Shown in pieces: positions 62,026 to 64,000 of a stretch of DNA of 64,000 bases (position 1 is its first letter; each line of letters begins with the position of its first letter). The DNA comes from Pseudomonas viridiflava. GTDB lineage: Bacteria; Pseudomonadota; Gammaproteobacteria; Pseudomonadales; Pseudomonadaceae. The stretch spans positions 583,400-647,399 of the forward strand of contig UVIF01000002.1 in assembly GCA_900596015.1 (NCBI GenBank), in the 5' to 3' direction. The translations under genes and the position numbers were made by a program. Under the pieces are notes generated by a model. It made no database searches, was not told the origin of the DNA, and worked only from the letters and a program-made list of their open reading frames with translations.

Positions 62026-62895
62026 TCAACCCGAATGTACGGATGTACCGCATAGTATCCGTTCGAATCCGTCTCTGACCGGATGCCCGCCCGTGCGCTT
62101 GTGGGTTAGCAGATAGTGATCAACCCTGTCGAACTCGAGCGCGTCACAGACGGCCAGGCCGTCTAGTGCGCTGTGGTTGTCGTAGACGCCTCTGGGAACC
62201 ACCGCCATGCCCAGGCCTTGCTCCACACAGGTCAAAATGCCTCCCCAACTTGCACATACCCTCCACTCAACCCCCTCCAATGAGTTGTTACACCAAACCT
62301 GCGCCACAGCTTGAAATGGACAACCTTTGGGCCATGCTAGAAGTTTTCTGTTGTTCAGATTCAAAGGCCCGTCTTGCAACCACCGTTGCGGATAGACCAA
62401 TACCGGGCGCTCACCAGGCAACCTCCGAGTGATGATCTTGGGGCTGGTCGTATTCACTGCCACCACAGCGACATCCAGCTTTCCTTCTATGATTTGTTCT
62501 ACAAGTTCTGGCGAAGTAGCCGTAGCGACCTCCAATACAACCTCCGGATAGTCACGTTCGAATGCTGCAGCAATGCTCGCCAACTGCGTGCTGACGAACG
62601 AGTCTATGCTTCCCACCCTCAACGTACCGCCAAGCTTTTTGGTATCGTTGAAACAAGACTGTGCCTCGCCAAATGCCTCCAGCACTTTTTCTGCATGGGC
62701 AAGCAGGTGTTTACCCGCAGCACTTAGTTCAACGCCCTTGTCTCCTCTATTCAACAAGCAACATCCAACTTCGGCTTCCAAAGCCTTCATGCGCGCAGTG
62801 ACATTCGATGGTACGCAGTGTACGGACTTGGCGGCTTTGACGATGCTTCCCGCTTTGTAGATAGCGGTGAGCATGCGCAATTGCGAAATATCCAT
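62026..62895 (-). CDS. LysR-type transcriptional regulator
   Basis: A 289-residue regulator. The N-terminal winged HTH (ISQLRMLTAIYKAGSIVKAAKSVHCVPSNVTARMKALEAEVG, read in pieces) is standard; the effector domain begins at GGTLRVGSIDSFVSTQLASI. Cysteines in the effector domain (CPFQAVAQVWC, VCASWGGILTCVEQ) are numerous. Divergent from the diiron protein with a 15-bp palindrome between, so it probably controls that gene. GC and codon use are lower than the neighbours. Confidence 0.92.
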   Translation of the reverse strand: MDISQLRMLTAIYKAGSIVKAAKSVHCVPSNVTARMKALEAEVGCCLLNRGDKGVELSAAGKHLLAHAEKVLEAFGEAQSCFNDTKKLGGTLRVGSIDSFVSTQLASIAAAFERDYPEVVLEVATATSPELVEQIIEGKLDVAVVAVNTTSPKIITRRLPGERPVLVYPQRWLQDGPLNLNNRKLLAWPKGCPFQAVAQVWCNNSLEGVEWRVCASWGGILTCVEQGLGMAVVPRGVYDNHSALDGLAVCDALEFDRVDHYLLTHKRTGGHPVRDGFERILCGTSVHSG

Positions 62896-62907
62896 ATACA
62901 CCTCGAG

Positions 62908-62922
62908 TGAATCACTGATTCA
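62908..62922 (+). promoter_or_regulatory. 15-bp palindrome between LysR and diiron-protein genes
   Basis: TGAATCACTGATTCA is a perfect palindrome around one base, 13 bp from the LysR start and 115 bp from the diiron-protein ATG. It is a candidate LysR site. Confidence 0.55.
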
Positions 62923-63036
62923 TTTTTTGTTGGTTGTGCGAGTCCCCTTGCGCGTGGATTCTACTGCTAATGCCAAGCTGATACCAAAAACCAAACGGCA
63001 ACTTCGAAGCACCAAGTTACAAATAAGGAGCTGCGC

Positions 63037-63783
63037 ATGTCCGGTTATTATGAAGAGATCACGAAACTTGCAACCTCTGTGCATCAGCACGGGGCGCTGA
63101 ACAACGCATTCTATGAACGTTGGATGGAGGCACCGTTGCCTTTTGACGAGCTGGCGCTGTTTGCCAAGAATTATCTGGTAAGAACTTCACAAACTCCCAC
63201 GATGACTGCATTGTCACTGCTGCACACCGACAACCTGTGCGCGCGTGTCGAGATCGCCAAGAACCTGTACTCAGAATATGGCTACGGTCAGCCGCAAAAA
63301 GCACACATTCATCTGCTGGAGAACTTCCTCACTGATCTACTCAGTCGAGTGGCTGTTGCCTACAGGCCGGTGACCAAGCTGAGTGATGAGCTGATCCTGC
63401 CCAGTACCCGGCAATTCATCGAGGAACAGCAAACCCTGTATACCCGCCGGCCCGACGAGCGCGGCTGTCAGCGCATACTGGGGACACTCTTGGCTCAGGA
63501 GTGGTTGGCCTTTTCAATGCTCACGCGCTTGTACGAAGGCGTGCGGCACTACCAGCACCTCTATGCTTCAAACGACGAGTTCCACGAACACTGCGAGTAC
63601 TTTTACGTCCATATCGGCAATGCCGAAAAGGAACACAAGATACAGGCCATCCACGCTGCCACACTCGAATGCCGCAATGACGATGAATTCGTAGCATTGG
63701 CGGATGGGTTCTATGACTTCATGACGCTGACCGAGCAATACTGGAATGGCATCGCCCACGCCATGGGTTACCGTCCCCGTTAA
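63037..63783 (+). CDS. Haem-oxygenase-like iron-containing redox enzyme (TenA/HDO fold)
   Basis: A 248-residue all-helical protein, MSGYYEEITKLATSVHQHGALNNAFYERW. Likely diiron ligands are Glu and His in AKNLYSEYGYGQPQKAHIHLLENF and the E-x3-H set in HIGNAEKEHKIQAIHAATLE. This fits the iron-containing redox family (Haem_oxygenas_2; members include UndA, BesC and CADD-like enzymes), which perform varied oxidative reactions. The substrate is unknown. AAGGAG lies 9 bases before the ATG. It stands alone, divergent from the LysR gene. Confidence 0.8.
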   Translation: MSGYYEEITKLATSVHQHGALNNAFYERWMEAPLPFDELALFAKNYLVRTSQTPTMTALSLLHTDNLCARVEIAKNLYSEYGYGQPQKAHIHLLENFLTDLLSRVAVAYRPVTKLSDELILPSTRQFIEEQQTLYTRRPDERGCQRILGTLLAQEWLAFSMLTRLYEGVRHYQHLYASNDEFHEHCEYFYVHIGNAEKEHKIQAIHAATLECRNDDEFVALADGFYDFMTLTEQYWNGIAHAMGYRPR

Positions 63784-63833
63784 GCGAGGGTCATTTCCAG
63801 ACCGAAGCGTGGAATATCAGGCCAGAAAAGACA

Positions 63834-63863
63834 AAACCCCTACCTGCTTACGCAGATAGGGGT
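63834..63863 (-). terminator. Terminator downstream of 5S rRNA
   Basis: AAACCCCTACCTGC and GCAGATAGGGGTTT form a strong hairpin; on the minus strand it is followed by TTTGTCTTTT. It ends the rRNA operon that enters from the right. Confidence 0.85.
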
Positions 63864-63875
63864 TTCGGAATTGAA

Positions 63876-63992
63876 TCTTGACGATGACCTACTCTCACAT
63901 GGGGAAACCCCACACTACCATCGGCGATGCATCGTTTCACTGCTGAGTTCGGGATGGGATCAGGTGGTTCCAATGCTCTATGGTCGTCAAGA
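63876..63992 (-). rRNA. rrf: 5S ribosomal RNA
   Basis: The minus strand matches Pseudomonas 5S: CTTGACGACCATAGAGC at the 5' end, GGAACCACCTGATCCCATCC, GAACTCAGCAGTGAAACG, CGCCGATGGTAGTGTGGGG and GAGAGTAGGTCATCGTCAAG at the 3' end. The exact ends are estimated to a few bases. 23S and 16S should lie beyond the right edge. Confidence 0.93.
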
Positions 63993-64000
63993 AATTCTGT

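Noticed and set aside
1..64000. CRISPR array, insertion sequence or prophage
   Set aside because: No regular repeat-spacer pattern, transposase, integrase or phage structural gene was seen on either strand.

Overview
The window looks like chromosome from a Pseudomonas of the P. putida group. Supporting evidence is the high G+C, the Pseudomonas-type REP elements, an OprB porin next to the membrane PQQ glucose dehydrogenase, a dapA-bamC-MBL-purC block beside a tRNA-Ser, and the ankB-like/katB pair. This is inferred from gene content and sequence recognised by eye; no search was run. No insertion sequence, prophage, plasmid backbone or CRISPR array was seen.

Layout. 1-2.6 kb: the end of an MmgE/PrpD-family gene and a Rieske oxygenase. 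2.7-14.7 kb: housekeeping genes (ArsC-like protein, dapD, the csdA-csdE sulfur-transfer pair, tcdA, HNH nuclease, RNA methyltransferase, YcgN, nitroreductase, GhrA-like reductase, ycgL, rnd), then a PAP2-like membrane protein, an unrecognised zinc-ribbon protein and an NTF2-fold protein. 14.8-24.3 kb: an accessory catabolic module. It has a branched-chain-type ABC importer whose second permease and both ATPases are one polypeptide, an amidohydrolase, a GntR regulator, a gamma-glutamyltransferase-like hydrolase, and a secreted MRJP-family beta-propeller with an exact PtxS-type palindrome upstream. 24.4-25.5 kb: a lower-GC islet with a gene remnant and a small lipoprotein next to tRNA-Ser(CGA).

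25.6-38.6 kb: core genes purC, an MBL hydrolase, bamC, dapA, gcvR, bcp, an AI-2E-type permease, a TusA-like protein, a BepA-like M48 protease, a divergent class A PBP-like protein, a siderophore-interacting protein, Pr6Pr and a VF530 protein. 38.8-50.5 kb: oprB with a LacI-family palindrome, gcd, then a tight four-gene envelope operon (cupredoxin, EAL sensor, DUF3034 protein, lipoprotein globin), a Lon protease and a chagasin-like inhibitor, all interspersed with REP pairs. 50.7-54.4 kb: cmoA-cmoB and nrdB without nrdA beside it. 54.5-64 kb: an MFS pump, ankyrin protein, katB with an OxyR-like half-palindrome, a TetR/SDR/MDR/cysteine-hydrolase cluster, a divergent LysR/haem-oxygenase-like diiron protein pair, and the end of an rRNA operon (5S, minus strand).

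The best candidates for undescribed biology are (i) the 14.8-23.0 kb regulon, where two promoters carry the same twin TTGCTAGCAA-type palindromes; (ii) the PtxS-type operator on the MRJP-family gene; (iii) the cupredoxin/EAL/DUF3034/globin operon; and (iv) the LysR-diiron protein pair.
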